Assembly (NCBI GenBank): GCA_959347315.1
Contig: OY365806.1
Span: 34,189,106 to 34,253,105, forward strand
From: Bimastos eiseni
Taxonomy: Eukaryota > Annelida > Clitellata > Crassiclitellata > Lumbricidae
DNA: 64,000 bases
Direction of reading: 5' to 3'
The translations under genes and the position numbers were made by a program. Under the pieces are notes generated by a model. The model searched no databases, was not told the DNA's origin, and worked only from the letters and a program-made list of their open reading frames with translations. Shown piece after piece: positions 1-10,339 of this stretch; position 1 is the first letter of the stretch; each line of letters begins with the position of its first letter.

Positions 1-245
1 CACAGTCGATCCCTTCTTAGGCCTACATATGATCCTTTTTTACACATGATTCCTTCTTACACATGATCGCTTCTCATATATGATCAAATCTCATATTTGA
101 TCCATTCTCACACATGATCCATCTTCATTCAAGATCTCTTACCCCATAAAATTATAATCCCTTATGAAACTATCCCTTATCATAAATGAGTTCTTCTCAT
201 ACATGATCCTATTCTACTTACAAACGATTCTTTCTCACACAAATA
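1..245. repeat. Degenerate minisatellite, about 20-bp unit
   Basis: A loose tandem array whose unit reads roughly TGATCC-TTCTCACACA, with many substitutions between copies. It begins at or before the left edge. No coding potential is seen in it. Confidence 0.6.
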
Positions 246-547
246 CATGAATATTATGTTTCCAAAAATATTTCTATACGATTAAATATGAGCGATATTT
301 TAATCACCCATACATGGAAGACGAAGGGAACAATTAGGTGCACCCCTTTCCACTTTGCGGAGGGAGCTACGACCTCTGCAGAAACCCGGAATAGGGTAGC
401 AAAACTCGTGCAAGTAAACTTATGCGAGGCCAGCAATCAACGCAAGACTAGAGCAGCAAAGCGGAATAATATGATCCACTGGTGGAGGGGGAAACCAATG
501 AATCACGTCTAGCATGTAATCGTACGAACCCAATTTTAAAAGAACAA
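246..547. other. No gene recognised
   Basis: Short overlapping ORFs on both strands here look like chance ORFs. I see no motif, splice signal pair or repeat family. Confidence 0.4.
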
Positions 548-693
548 TTAAAACACGAGATACCAATTCAACCAACTCACAAGAACATTTTGAAAGAGCC
601 ATCAGTGGAGCACATGGCTCAGACACAATGCTCGATCGATGGCTCTTTTAAAATGTTCTTATGAGTTGGCGGAATTGGTCTCTCGTGTTTTAA
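548..693. repeat. Inverted repeat (fold-back hairpin)
   Basis: The arm at 548-603 is complementary to 638-693 over 56 bases with about five mismatches, around a 34-base loop. It could be a fold-back MITE or the template of a hairpin RNA; the sequence alone does not decide. Confidence 0.85.
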
Positions 694-699
694 CTGCTG

Positions 700-1264
700 T
701 TTGATTTTTGCTGTGTGGCTGAGATAGAAATACAAGTGAAGTATTTACGTTCGTTCTGACGAACCATTCAACCACCTGACTGAGAGAATCATTCTTCCCA
801 CAAAGAAACACTCCCTCGAAACTCTGAGAAACAAAAAACAACCTACTCAACAAACAACTAATTCAATAAACAAGCAAATCAAAGACTACTCGTGAGAATA
901 CTCTCGCAACTGATCAGCCAACAAACTACGAAATGGGACTGCATGCATGATTGCACGACCTTCATCGTTGCCATGTTCTAGATGCAAACAGAAGTATGTT
1001 GCTAATTATCAAAGTGAGCAAAAGATGAGTATGACCGTATGACGATCGATTTCCTTGTAATAGCTGCAGAACACCATTGAAGCTGCTTCAGTCTTGCTAA
1101 CGAGGGCTGAAGGCAGTTACTTTCGCTTGTCAGGTTAACTACCAAATTTGACATCACGCTTAGATAACATATAACAAACATATTGAGTGAAAAGACCTAC
1201 AAGGACATATATGTGTCATCGATCAGCATATGGAACTCCTACTGTAGTAAATCATTACCATTAA
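700..1264. other. No gene recognised
   Basis: AT-rich, no motif or repeat recognised. It probably lies downstream of, or within the last introns of, the minus-strand AMPK gamma gene. Confidence 0.35.
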
Positions 1265-1400
1265 CTCAGCATTTTAAAGCACAGAGCAGGGTACCAGCTT
1301 ATTACGAGCCTGCTTCTTTTCAGAGATCGATGCTCGGTGGAGGTTTGAGTCTGGTTGCCAGACGAATTAAGAGACTGAAGAGAGGAGTCGGAACAGCTGC
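1265..1400 (-). repeat. Dispersed repeat fragment (LINE 3' region-like)
   Basis: A stretch reading TTTTAAAGCACAGAGCAGGG followed by ACCAGCTTATT resembles segments at 13835-13890 and 43290-43345, and more weakly 3535-3575. At 43290 the same words sit at the 3' side of a CR1/L2-like LINE, so these are probably LINE 3' remnants. Confidence 0.4.
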
Positions 1401-1479
1401 CATCGCGAGTTACGTTGAGGATGAAAAAGCTCAAAAGGCGGAGGATCGAATGAATTCGGAAAGGAATTCATGAAGAGAT

Positions 1480-3384
1480 TATGCAAAATTCTGGAGTTGA
1501 AAACCTGTATACTCAGTGTATTGGAACCTCAGACAAAAAGATGATTGTGAATGAATGGCAGCATTGTTGGAGGAACCAAGAAACTGCGGCTTACTTGATG
1601 ACAGACACATTGAAATGTGAAAATTCAGACAATTATATGACCGCATTTACACGATGTCCGGGTTTAAACAATTTACACTGTAATTTTATGCGAAATAGAC
1701 AACTTGCTTCACGTTCTGTGGAAAGTATCTCTCCGATCGTTACATTAAGATTGTTGTAAGAATCATTCGCAGCCAGTTCCTGTAAAACGCATATAAAATC
1801 ACTAGAATAAAATTTTTAATTTTCCTGCTGAAAATTCGAGGGATAACCGCAAGATCAGGCATTTAAATAACTGATTGCTTTCTGATTTCATATTAACTGC
1901 TAACTTTACTTAACTGGTCAGCTAAAGGCGAAACAAAATCAAATATGTTGAAAATTGATGGAATAAGCCGTTTTGTATGAGATACTTAAAACTGTACTCG
2001 AAATATCTCTAATATGCCTAAACAAATTCACCACGGTTTTACCTGTTTAACTATGCTTCTAATTGTGATGAAAGCGTGCTTGGCTTTGCCGAAGGTTGTA
2101 CCTGCATATGCCTACTTAGTGTAGTAAACAAAACTCGGCTGTTGTAGTAGTTTCTGTGAGAAATTAGTCCATCTGTTCCACCACTGAATATCAGTTGGTA
2201 GTATGTGTCCATTTCAAGAATGCCTCTCACGAACATTAACTGCAAATACTTAGGCCTACAGACCTATCAGAAGAATAAGTACGATGACGAGTTCTTTAAA
2301 TATTGCACATTAGCTTTAATTGAGTATAATAACAATTTCTGGGGACCGTTTTAAGATATTCTGTTGAACATGGTCTCAGAGTAGCCTACGGGGTGGGGTC
2401 ATTTATGAAAGTTAGGTCTAAGTGTTTTATCGGCAATTATTTATTTGGGAGTTTGCACCCGTAACCCTCACCCAAAATACGCCTGTGACAACTTGTACAA
2501 GTGCAAAGTACAACATCACCGGCAGCTGGTCTAACTTGTAACAGAATCGGAGGCACGCTCAAGAACTAACTGTAGCCTAAATACGACGAATGGCCAATTG
2601 AAAAGATGCCCCTGCAGTCCCATTTAAATCCAGACGTATGGTTTAAAGGAAGACGAGGGATCAGAGTAACATAGGAAAAATCACAAACAAAGGAGTGCAA
2701 GAATCGTCCAAAAAAGACAAGCCGACAGACCAGTAAATTTAAGGAAATAGGCTACCTCGATTTCTACACAGATCTAGTCAATAATAATTTGTCTGTAAGC
2801 CATGATGCGGTTCGTCTTCTTGCAGGTATTTATTACAATAAACGAATATCGTCATCATCGTCTGCGAAGAAAAAGTAAGAATTAAATTACTAAAGCAATA
2901 TCTGAAGGTTTCTCGTTTGGGAATTTCTAAAGCAAGTTTGGAGAATATATGAATACAACATGTACATGTAGGCCTAGAGTGAAAAATGTAAAAAAATGTG
3001 ATGTCCAATTTCCTAAAATTTATGCGTAGGCCTATAGGCTCTACGCCTATTTGATGTACATAATGGCTTTTACTTAAATGACATTGCGTTCAAGATAATT
3101 AATTGCGACGTACCAACATTAACATTTATTACAACTATGATGCGCGAAGGATAATTGCACTGAATTTAGATAGGCCAGCTAGTCGATCAGTACAATATCA
3201 GGCTATATAATACGGTGTGCAAAATACGATGTACACAATGGCCCAAAAATCGCTGGCCTACTCAGTCATGCGTGAACGGTAGATTCCGCTCGCTAACTAC
3301 TTTCAAATGGGAAGCTTTGTATATAGCTGTGAGCTAATGTACGTAGCTGCCAAATAAAGACGACCTATACGAATTTAAACGAAC
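1480..3384. other. No gene recognised; presumed last visible intron of the AMPK gamma gene
   Basis: About 1.9 kb without a recognisable coding exon. The fourth CBS motif expected after the exon at 3385-3507 was searched for on the minus strand here and not found, so it probably lies left of base 1. AGGCCTA words occur near 2254, 2971 and 3026. Confidence 0.4.
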
Positions 3385-3507
3385 CAAAGCGTCCGTCTTG
3401 CAGTATATGTTGACGACCTTATCCTCTGAATCGACGACAGGCAGCGCTGACAGACGCCGTCCAACCAGTGAATCCAACGCCTCATAGAGCGGTTGCTCTT
3501 GTCGCAC
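3385..3507 (-). CDS. AMPK gamma subunit, exon for the later part of CBS motif 3
   Basis: Reading on the minus strand from acceptor TTTGTAG to donor GTTCGT gives 41 codons, phase 0 at both ends. The peptide contains RRLSALPVVD followed by VVNIYCKTDA, which matches the third CBS motif of AMPK gamma subunits. These proteins form the AMP/ADP/ATP-sensing part of the cytosolic and nuclear AMPK heterotrimer. The pocket Asp of the last segment is kept. The His that precedes the conserved Arg in most family members (HRVSALP) is Arg here. The exon joins in frame to the one at 3724-3804. Confidence 0.85.
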
Positions 3508-3534
3508 CTACAAACACACAGGCATTATATTGTC

Positions 3535-3575
3535 ATCGTAATCTCCAAAATTCTAAAGCGACACTTGCAGGCCCG
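3535..3575. repeat. Short dispersed repeat fragment
   Basis: AATCTCCAAAATTCTAAAGC here resembles 13840-13860 and 43285-43305. It is probably the terminal piece of the same LINE-derived repeat. Confidence 0.35.
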
Positions 3576-3650
3576 CCAACAGGGGCAATTGCACTGCATT
3601 TATTTTCATTACATAGCGCTTTACAGATCGACGTAAACTATAAATAGATC

Positions 3651-3710
3651 GATAAATATGAGGATGCCCTGATAAATATGAGGATGCCCTGATAAATATG
3701 AGGATGCCCC
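3651..3710. repeat. Tandem repeat, 20 bp x 3
   Basis: Three consecutive copies of GATAAATATGAGGATGCCCT, identical except for the last base. It sits in an intron only 13 bases past the splice donor of the exon at 3724-3804. Confidence 0.95.
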
Positions 3711-3723
3711 CCTGATAACGTAC

Positions 3724-3804
3724 ACTGGCTACATCGTCGAATGTGCCAACTTGCAATTCCCAGATTGTCTTGTTCATGAAGTTAGGCTGCGGTAGATTGT
3801 TCAC
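3724..3804 (-). CDS. AMPK gamma subunit, exon between CBS motifs 2 and 3
   Basis: Twenty-seven codons, phase 0 at both ends, between acceptor GTCTCTAG and donor GTACGT. The peptide includes LPQPNFMNKTIWELQVGTF, clearly matching the FPKPEFMSKSLEELQIGTY segment that starts the second Bateman domain of AMPK gamma. It joins upstream to 4970-5178 and downstream to 3385-3507 without a phase change, which supports the model. Confidence 0.88.
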
Positions 3805-4039
3805 CTAGAGACAAAACATATGACAATGCAAGTCAGTTAGGCTTAGTATTACTGAGGTAGGCCTACATTCTTTCAGATTCATAAGACTTCGACATAATTG
3901 CATGCAATCAATTTATTGCAGATTCGAATCAATTTTACTTTCTTATGAATTGAAAAATACAGGGGAGAAGAGTGACGAAGACATACATAGGAGACCTAAA
4001 CACAGAAATTCTTGACGACTAGGGGGCAGGGCGGTCGTC

Positions 4040-4160
4040 TGTCTACCAGTGGAATCTGTGACTTCGTGTTCAGAGGCGGCGATCTCGTCATTCATGAGTA
4101 CTAGCGACTGGCAGGTGGGAGGACACCCAACGAGAGTGGAAGGAAATGTCGGGGACACGC
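4040..4160. repeat. Dispersed repeat shared with 33825-33915
   Basis: The block around GGACACCCAACGAGAGTGG resembles GGACACCCAATGAGAATGG near 33864, with related sequence on both sides. The second copy lies next to a minus-strand LINE fragment, so this is probably a LINE piece too. Confidence 0.45.
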
Positions 4161-4170
4161 GTATAACGTT

Positions 4171-4274
4171 CTTCTTTGTCCTCCTTTCCGACTGTCTGTG
4201 TCCTTCTTTGTCCTCCTTTCCGACTGTCTGTGTCCTTCTTTGTCCTCCTTTCCGACTGTCTGTGTCCTTCTTTG
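4171..4274. repeat. Tandem repeat, 32 bp x 3.2
   Basis: The unit starting CTTCTTTGTCCTCCTTTCCG recurs at 4171, 4203 and 4235. Since 32 is not a multiple of three, the array is open in several frames, so the small ORFs over it are not evidence of a gene. Confidence 0.95.
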
Positions 4275-4339
4275 GCTTCCCATGCATCTGACAACCCAAT
4301 CCATAGGTACAAGATGATCTTAAAAAAAAGTCCAAGTAT

Positions 4340-4969
4340 CTAGCCAACTGTTGAAAGTTGTGACTTTAAGTAATCGACAATCGACATTTAGGCCTATATA
4401 TAATCGATTTAATCGTTTTCATTGTCGAATCTAAGCTCACGAAACAGGCACGTCATTGGGGTGGGGCAGAGGGGCATTGGCCCTCTGAATTTCCTGATTT
4501 AGACAATAGTGCATGCAAATCTCCCTACAAGGTCATTATTTAATAGCCATATATTAACAATAATATCACAGGTGCCTATGATTGAATAATTTCACTTTTT
4601 GAAACTGTATCAGCGTTTTTGCCGATACAAGATTTAACAAATCAAATCTGTTGGTACCACTGAAAAGGCAAAAACCAAACCAAAAAAAATTTCAAACAAG
4701 AAGGATAACACACCGTCACTACAAAATTATTTCTTGCCCCCACTGAAAAAAACTGAAATGACATCCATGTCATCAAACCTAATACAATGATTTCTAGAGC
4801 GCCGTTATAATAATATTCTGGACAACAAGTCACACCAATAAATGACGGCGGAGATTAAAAACTGAATAAATATCCACTGGAGAAGCTGCGTTGAAGACCA
4901 ATTGATTAGGCAAAGAACAGCCAAGAACAGACACGGTTTGATGGTGATAAGTTATATAGGTGAACCTAC
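4340..4969. other. Intron, nothing recognised
   Basis: The GT donor of the exon at 4970-5178 opens this intron on the minus strand. A GC-rich stretch near 4447-4490 resembles the end of a hAT-type MITE, but no partner end was found. Confidence 0.35.
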
Positions 4970-5178
4970 AAACAGACAGATGAACTGTAGGATTCGCTTG
5001 TAGCCGATCGTATAGAGAACGTTGTTGCTGAGAGCGTCGATGACAGGCAGACGATGAAAGCCAGACGAATGCAGAAGGCAAATGACGTCATAGAGACTGT
5101 CATCTGGACCAACAGACGTCAGACCACCACCACCACTGCAGCCCCCAAAACAGTCGACGCCCTCACCAATTAACTGTT
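4970..5178 (-). CDS. AMPK gamma subunit, exon carrying CBS motif 2
   Basis: The minus-strand exon of 209 bases starts in phase 1 (completing a Glu codon after ISHWR) and ends in phase 0 before GTAGGT. The peptide includes PDDSLYDVICLLHSSGFHRL and then PVIDALSNNVLYTIGYKRIL, a clear match to the second CBS motif of AMPK gamma, with the conserved HRLPVID. A glycine-rich insert (GGCSGGGG) near its start is not usual for the family. The acceptor is inferred from phase and from the conserved Trp-Arg-Glu junction. Confidence 0.87.
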
Positions 5179-5213
5179 CTGTTCTCACAGTTTGTAACAA
5201 GCAGAAGCATTGG

Positions 5214-5271
5214 CATTTATTAATCATTTCATGACTCACAAACATTATCAATATTTCATTAAATACAGTGA

Positions 5272-5273
<2 letters not shown>
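5214..5273. repeat. 60-bp direct repeat, left copy
   Basis: This 60-base block recurs almost identically at 6683-6742. The two copies flank the LINE insertion at 5305-6584, each followed by ATT microsatellite. They look like a long target-site duplication or the product of recombination at the microsatellite. Confidence 0.9.
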
Positions 5274-5304
<31 letters not shown>

Positions 5305-5305
<1 letters not shown>

Positions 5306-6584
5306 GTCACATATAGTGTTATTCATCATTGGCATTGCCAACGGATCTGTCATCAGGCTGTCTGGGTCGCCGCTTGTCAGTGGATTGTAATCTTGACATA
5401 GTGCCCTGAAAAGCCACCGCATTGAAACGTTGGATCAATGCCGACACGTTCTGGAAAAGGAAGTTTGTCTCTCGGGTGTCACCGGTAGTTGTCGAAAGTC
5501 GGCGTCCAGTCTCAGACAGAAAGGCGAGGCCCTCACTATTCAGGGGACCGAAGGTTTCTATAGCGATTGGAACAAAAGTGTATTTCTTCTCTAGCTCAGA
5601 ATATTTTGTGTGTTTCCTTGTGGCTGCTATCTCCGCCGCTCCTCCAGCTGTGGAAGCTGTCTCGGAGATATAAGAAGCGGCCACTGTGCCCACCACAGTT
5701 GCGTCCCAAAGTAATACCCGCCCCCCACTCCACGGTATCAGGGTCTGCCCGTCCGGTCTCTTTCCATCTAATCTGGAGAGACCTGACGGTTCCTTGACCG
5801 CTGGAATACCGGCTCTGTTGATAAGGTCGTTGATATTACAGTGTCTTGCTTGACGGCCAAAACCCAATGAACAGGACAGGCCATGTGCGCCTCTGGCTGA
5901 GACGAAGGCGCCGCATGCGCAGGTGTGCGGCTCGCAGATGGCCACCCCTAATCGTAGGCCGACCGCCACCCTCACGGTATCGTCCTCCAGTCTGAGATCG
6001 CGAGAAACGAGCGGGAGAGCGTATAGCCAGTCCGAGGCGTGCGGTGACTGCAAGGCCCTTAGTCTCGCCTGGTCGTAGGGATCCTGTAGCTTTTCTTCTA
6101 GCGCAGACAGAACCGCGTTTAACAGCGGTCTGTCAAAGTGGGCTTGTTTATGGCCTGGCGTCGTCGGGGCAGAAGCGTCGTTGAGTTGAAGCCAGGTGGA
6201 CATCGCAGAGTCGCATGCTGAGTCCGATTTCACCGCTACTGATTCTAAGATGAGGGACTGGATCTGGAGAGTGCCCGCGGCTGAAGCCAAAAAAGGTGGG
6301 AAGTGCCAGCGAGGACGCCCTCCTAATTCCCAGTCCTCCCATCCTGATCGGGAGAGTAGCTTGACCCCATTGGTCATCGGTCATCGAAATGTTGAAGATT
6401 CGCTCGATACCTCCTCGCAGCAGATCGTCGTAAGCCCATAGACGAGTTTAGGCGAGCCGATCGAATGTCTAAGGATCAGTAGAGCGTCTAGCGATTAGTT
6501 GCAACCTGTCGAGGGCAATTCAGAGGTCGGCCACACAGGTGTCGATGGCTGAAAGCAGGGCATCCGTCGGGGAGAGCGGAGCCC
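5305..6584 (-). mobile_element. 5'-truncated LINE with a restriction-like endonuclease domain
   Basis: On the minus strand the LINE starts abruptly at an ATT microsatellite and ends in an ATA-rich tail (about 5276-5304 on the plus strand). It keeps the end of the reverse transcriptase ORF, with the conserved stretch DDQWGQATLPIRMGGLGIR around 6300-6380, followed by the long ORF at 5319-6377. It is inserted antisense to nothing else and lies in an intron of the AMPK gamma gene, in the same orientation. Confidence 0.8.
5319..6377 (-). CDS. C-terminal part of LINE polyprotein (zinc finger and PD-D endonuclease motif)
   Basis: An open frame of 352 residues. A Cys/His cluster (CEPHTCACG ... HGLSC) is followed by RPDG and, about 15 residues on, an Asp (LLWDATVV). 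This arrangement is that of the restriction-like endonuclease of R2/R4-type non-LTR retrotransposons, which nicks the target DNA for target-primed reverse transcription. The first 25 or so residues are out of register with the conserved reverse-transcriptase end, which continues in another frame near 6300, so a frameshift is present. The absence of stops over 300 residues suggests a fairly recent insertion. The exact clade is not certain. Confidence 0.7.
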   Translation of the reverse strand: MTNGVKLLSRSGWEDWELGGRPRWHFPPFLASAAGTLQIQSLILESVAVKSDSACDSAMSTWLQLNDASAPTTPGHKQAHFDRPLLNAVLSALEEKLQDPYDQARLRALQSPHASDWLYALPLVSRDLRLEDDTVRVAVGLRLGVAICEPHTCACGAFVSARGAHGLSCSLGFGRQARHCNINDLINRAGIPAVKEPSGLSRLDGKRPDGQTLIPWSGGRVLLWDATVVGTVAASYISETASTAGGAAEIAATRKHTKYSELEKKYTFVPIAIETFGPLNSEGLAFLSETGRRLSTTTGDTRETNFLFQNVSALIQRFNAVAFQGTMSRLQSTDKRRPRQPDDRSVGNANDE

Positions 6585-6587
6585 CTA

Positions 6588-6618
<31 letters not shown>

Positions 6619-6739
6619 TATTACTATTATTACTATTATTATTATTATGATTATTGACACACGTTTGCGTGTGTCAATTAATCATTTATTAATCATTTCA
6701 TGACTCACAAACATTATCAATATTTCATTAAATACAGTG

Positions 6740-6774
<35 letters not shown>

Positions 6775-6800
6775 TATTATCATTATGATTATTGACACAC
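6585..6800. repeat. ATT microsatellites with right copy of the 60-bp direct repeat
   Basis: ATT runs at 6585-6655 and 6740-6787. Between them are a small hairpin (GACACACG/CGTGTGTC, 6656-6675) and the right copy of the 60-base repeat (6683-6742). ATTATTGACACACGTTTGC occurs after both ATT runs, so the target sequence is duplicated. Confidence 0.85.
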
Positions 6801-7115
6801 GTTTGCTTATAGGCTGTTATTGTTATTTCAATGATGATGAACCTAATTGTAACATTATCATTATTATGCCTATATGTAAACTTACAACTATTATAGACCC
6901 TGTGACAATTTTAAACGCATGCAAGGTCACACAGGAGCGCGAATCCCAGTTGCACAACGCTTTATGATTTTCTGCCTTGGACATGTCATTTGTATTGTAG
7001 GCTATTACCGTAAACAGTCGATCTTAAATTGTCGTTTTTTAAATTAAAATGCTTTGTCAATCCGTTGTGAGAGCAGAGAATGGTACGCTGCTGCTCTGCC
7101 CAAGGAATGTCATTA

Positions 7116-7608
7116 GGGGCCGTTCATATATTACGTACGCAGCGAGGGGAGGAGGGGTTTAAAATTTCGGCCATTTTGCGTACGGGTGCGTATGGTGGGG
7201 AAGGAGGGCCCCGAAAATATGTACGTACGCAAATAATATTGTCTAATTATGACGTCCACAATACAGATTATGAAAATCAGAACTGTAAACCTAATCACAG
7301 ACTATATTCCTGCTTAATCAATTTCATGTAGCATTAAAACGGTTTAAAATGCAAGTATTGTTAGTGTTTTAATTCTCCATAACAGTTGACAAATTTAAGC
7401 GGTCAATTATGATGCTAACAAAATAAATAGCCTGTGGTAAAATCAATGCATGTTGTTAGCTATTTGACCTTTGCAACGGATGGGGGGGAAGTAGAGCTCA
7501 GATGTACGTACGCATGGGGAGGGGGTTCACGAAATGTACGCGGTGCAACAGGGGAAGGGGGGGTCCAAAAATCCCTTTATTTTGCGTACGTAATATATGG
7601 ATGGGTCC
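7116..7608. mobile_element. Non-autonomous TTAA-type DNA transposon
   Basis: The ends are inverted repeats of about 30 bp, with CATATATTACGTACGCA at the inner part of both. The right end abuts TTAA (7609-7612) and the left ATTA. The outer words GGGGCCGTTCATATATTACG are of a type widespread in animal genomes with TTAA target sites (piggyBac or Kolobok-like). The inside is GC-rich near the ends, with no transposase. Confidence 0.7.
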
Positions 7609-7764
7609 TTAATCATTAACACTTGCAATAATGAAAATGATCTTCAAAAGTTATGTCACTGTCAAATTTTTATTTGGTGAGGTCTAATATTCTCAATTTC
7701 GAACGAATGCAAAATTTCCTCGACAATAAAATAGTAATTGACTCGCTTATCGCGGTCACAAATT

Positions 7765-7861
7765 GGTCAATGAATCAAATATCCAATTCTAGCAGTTCCT
7801 CTAATGATATAAGTTATATCATTAGAGGAACTGCTAAAATTGGATATTTGGTTCATTGACC
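7765..7861. repeat. 97-bp near-perfect palindrome
   Basis: The arms 7765-7812 and 7814-7861 are complementary over 48 bp with two mismatches around a single central base (7813). There is essentially no loop. Confidence 0.95.
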
Positions 7862-7912
7862 ATACTTATTAAATAGATTGTTATATGATATAACAATCTA
7901 TTTATAAAGTAT
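7862..7912. repeat. 51-bp near-perfect palindrome, adjacent to the previous one
   Basis: The arms 7862-7886 and 7888-7912 match with two mismatches around a single central G (7887). It starts on the base after the 97-bp palindrome. Confidence 0.95.
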
Positions 7913-8409
7913 GGCATTTAAATAATCATATGCCCTATGGCGTATAAATCTGTCGACTAGGCCTTCTGATAGCGAATTACTAGGCCCACTATTTGAGGTA
8001 TGGGGGCCTACAGTACAATTCGATCAAGATTATGACCCAACCTAATATTTATATTTTAAGTAGGCATATATTTTAAGTAGACATCATGTTTTACGAATTT
8101 ACAATCTGAAATACCTGCTCATTTCTACGACATGAGATAGCCTATAAAACCCGGCAATGTATACAAAATCAATCTCGATTCTTATTCCCAAAAACCATAT
8201 GCATGAGCTACTTTAAAATAGATTTCTTGAAATGTCATTTTATCTGCAACAATATAGAACAGATTAAGTTAAATAAGAACAGGTGTGATTCACAATTCAG
8301 CAAGGTTTGTTTCAAGAAAAAGGCAATTAAAACATTAATTTATACATAAAATATCTTGAATATGAAGTCGACTATAGTGTCGAAAACACGGATGTACTAT
8401 TTAAATTAC
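7913..8409. other. Intron, AT-rich, nothing recognised
   Basis: No exon, repeat family or motif was recognised between the palindromes and the exon at 8410-8455. Confidence 0.4.
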
Positions 8410-8455
8410 CTCTCCAGTGCGAAATTTTGTCTTCTTTGATTCTCTCCAGATCCTC
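8410..8455 (-). CDS. AMPK gamma subunit, small exon before CBS motif 2
   Basis: A 46-base exon between acceptor TTATAG and donor GTAATT encodes EDLERIKEDKISHWR plus one base. It matches the ELEEHKIETWRE linker of AMPK gamma. It starts in phase 0 and ends in phase 1, as the exon at 4970-5178 requires. Confidence 0.8.
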
Positions 8456-8789
8456 CTATAAGATCACGAAAGTAACTTATTTCATCGATAGTGCAAAAAA
8501 TACGTAGACCAATAGTTAGAGTGACCTATTAGGAGCATTTGAATTTTGAATGGTGTGGCGTCAAGTAACTAATTCATTGCTTTAGTAGCATAAAATCAAC
8601 CACACAATCTTGAGAAAACTTTCGGATTCTCACCAAAATAGATAGAAATCGATAAAAGAAAGTCTAAAAAGTCTGTTAAGCTGTAACAAAAAAATGTTGA
8701 TTGTTGGTACGTGTATGTATTTAGGCCAATGTATATATTTACACCTCTGTATTATGTCAGACTGCGCAATCCGTCGTTATGCGCTCCAG

Positions 8790-9830
8790 AGCTATATACC
8801 CTCGTTCACTTATTCATCACGACGCGCGTGGACTCAGTGGCGGATCCATAGGGGGGGGGGCGATGGGGGCGATCGCCCCCCCTTATATTATTTGGAAAGA
8901 AATTTCTTTAGCGATTTTTACTTGGCTTTTGCAGCCCTTTATAAAGAAAGTATGCAATGTCAACAAAAATGTTCAAATTTTAATGTAGATATACACTGTT
9001 GTAAATTATATTTTGAAGTAATTTATAATTATTGAAATTTGAAATACAATCATTTGATGAAGACTAGAGAGTTTAGTTGTTAGACTAGTAACGTACATAA
9101 AACCTTAATTTGTTGATTATTTTAACAATTTGTTCTCTTCATAGCGTCCCGAAAAGAAATATTGATATTGTTTAATTAATAATATTATTGATTATAGCAA
9201 CAATCTATAATATTTTTTATTATAAACTGATATTAAATTAATAATACACAATTATTTAAAAATTTTAATTTTAAAAGTAATTTGTACTTACTATTTATTG
9301 TATTTTTAACTAACACAGCATGGTGTTTGAAAACGGAAGTAAATTAGGTCTATTGAGCAGACTGTTTAAAAGTAATATGAATTTTAATAAAGTTGTGTGG
9401 TGCGTATTTTAAATCGGACTATTGGGATACCAATATATGACGTCATTTTATAGTTACATTACATAGATTAAGACAGTAGAAGAATGATACTCAAAGAAAA
9501 AAAAGTAAACAAGTTTTACGATTTGTGGGCTTGCCTGCGGTTGCCACTAAAACCTAAAAATCGCCCCCCCCCCCTTACTAGATGGTCTGGATCCGCCCCT
9601 GCGTGGACTATTGCAATTCTATCCTGGTCGGTAGGCCAACGCCAGTGTTCCGGAACTTCCCGATGTAGGCTACGAGGTTCCACTCCATTGTTGACTGTAT
9701 TGCTCGAATCGTCGTCAAAGAGTCAAAATAACTTGAATCTGATGGAACATGTGCGAGAAACGTTACATTGGATTCGTGTTGCGGAAGATACCGTATATCA
9801 TTCAAAAATCATCATGCTTCCACAAGTCTT
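8790..9830 (+). mobile_element. CR1/L2-like LINE remnant, split by a hAT element
   Basis: Left of the hAT insertion the plus strand reads LVHLFITTRVD, and right of it YCNSILVG in the same frame. Together this is the VDYCNS motif common after the reverse transcriptase in CR1/L2 LINEs. A later RETLHWIRVAED stretch near 9750 matches the HWLPV region. The frame is broken many times. Confidence 0.7.
8835..9601. mobile_element. Non-autonomous hAT-type element, 767 bp
   Basis: The ends are CAGTGGCGGATCCA and the inverse of CAGGGGCGGATCCA. The element is flanked by a perfect 8-bp duplication CGTGGACT (8827-8834 and 9602-9609), the hAT signature. The centre is very AT-rich with no transposase. Poly-G/poly-C runs lie just inside both ends. 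Confidence 0.93.
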
Positions 9831-10099
9831 CCTTTACACTGCCTCTGTGTTCCTATCTCGAGTCAGCTGGCTTGACGATCGCTGTGCCCCACTGATGAGG
9901 AAGATATTCTGGCGTGTTTTCTTAACCATTGGACCGTCCTTTGGAAACAGTTTTGATCAACGTAGGCTAATGCCGCCTTTGAGTTTGTGCAGCAGACATT
10001 TGCAAAATGTCTTAACAAGAAGCAGTTGTTTAGATCTGATAGACCGTCATAGGCGCAGCGATTTTATGAGGCGACAACAATGCGCTATATCAAAGTGTC

Positions 10100-10215
10100 T
10101 TGGCAATGTATGTATGTAGGTATGTATGTAGGTATGTATGTAGGTATGTATGTAGGTATGTATGTAGGTATGTATGTAGGTATGTATGTAGGTATGTATG
10201 TAGGTATGTATGTAT
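10100..10215. repeat. Tandem repeat of GGTATGTATGTA
   Basis: About eight copies of a 12-bp unit, followed by degenerate ATGTA/GTACATG words to about 10330. Confidence 0.95.
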
Positions 10216-10339
10216 GTAACATTTGCACACATATATGCATGCACGTAAGGATTTAGGTCTCTAGGTATGTATGAATGCACGTACATGTATGTGTGAATTA
10301 TATGTACGTACATGTATGTGTGCATTTATGCAAACATGC

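Noticed and set aside
3651..3710. CRISPR-like repeat array
   Set aside because: The 20-bp units are directly tandem with no spacers, in a eukaryotic intron.
4049..4347. Overlapping ORFs on both strands with repeated peptides
   Set aside because: They are open only because of the 32-bp tandem repeat.
8634..8680. Candidate AMPK gamma exon (L-T-D-F-L-D-F-L-like) with acceptor and GTGAGA donor
   Set aside because: The only reading that resembles the family does not fit the phases of both neighbours, and the phase that fits begins with a stop.
10047..10325. Minus ORF with repeated His-Thr-Tyr-Ile
   Set aside because: Translation of the GTATGTA microsatellite.
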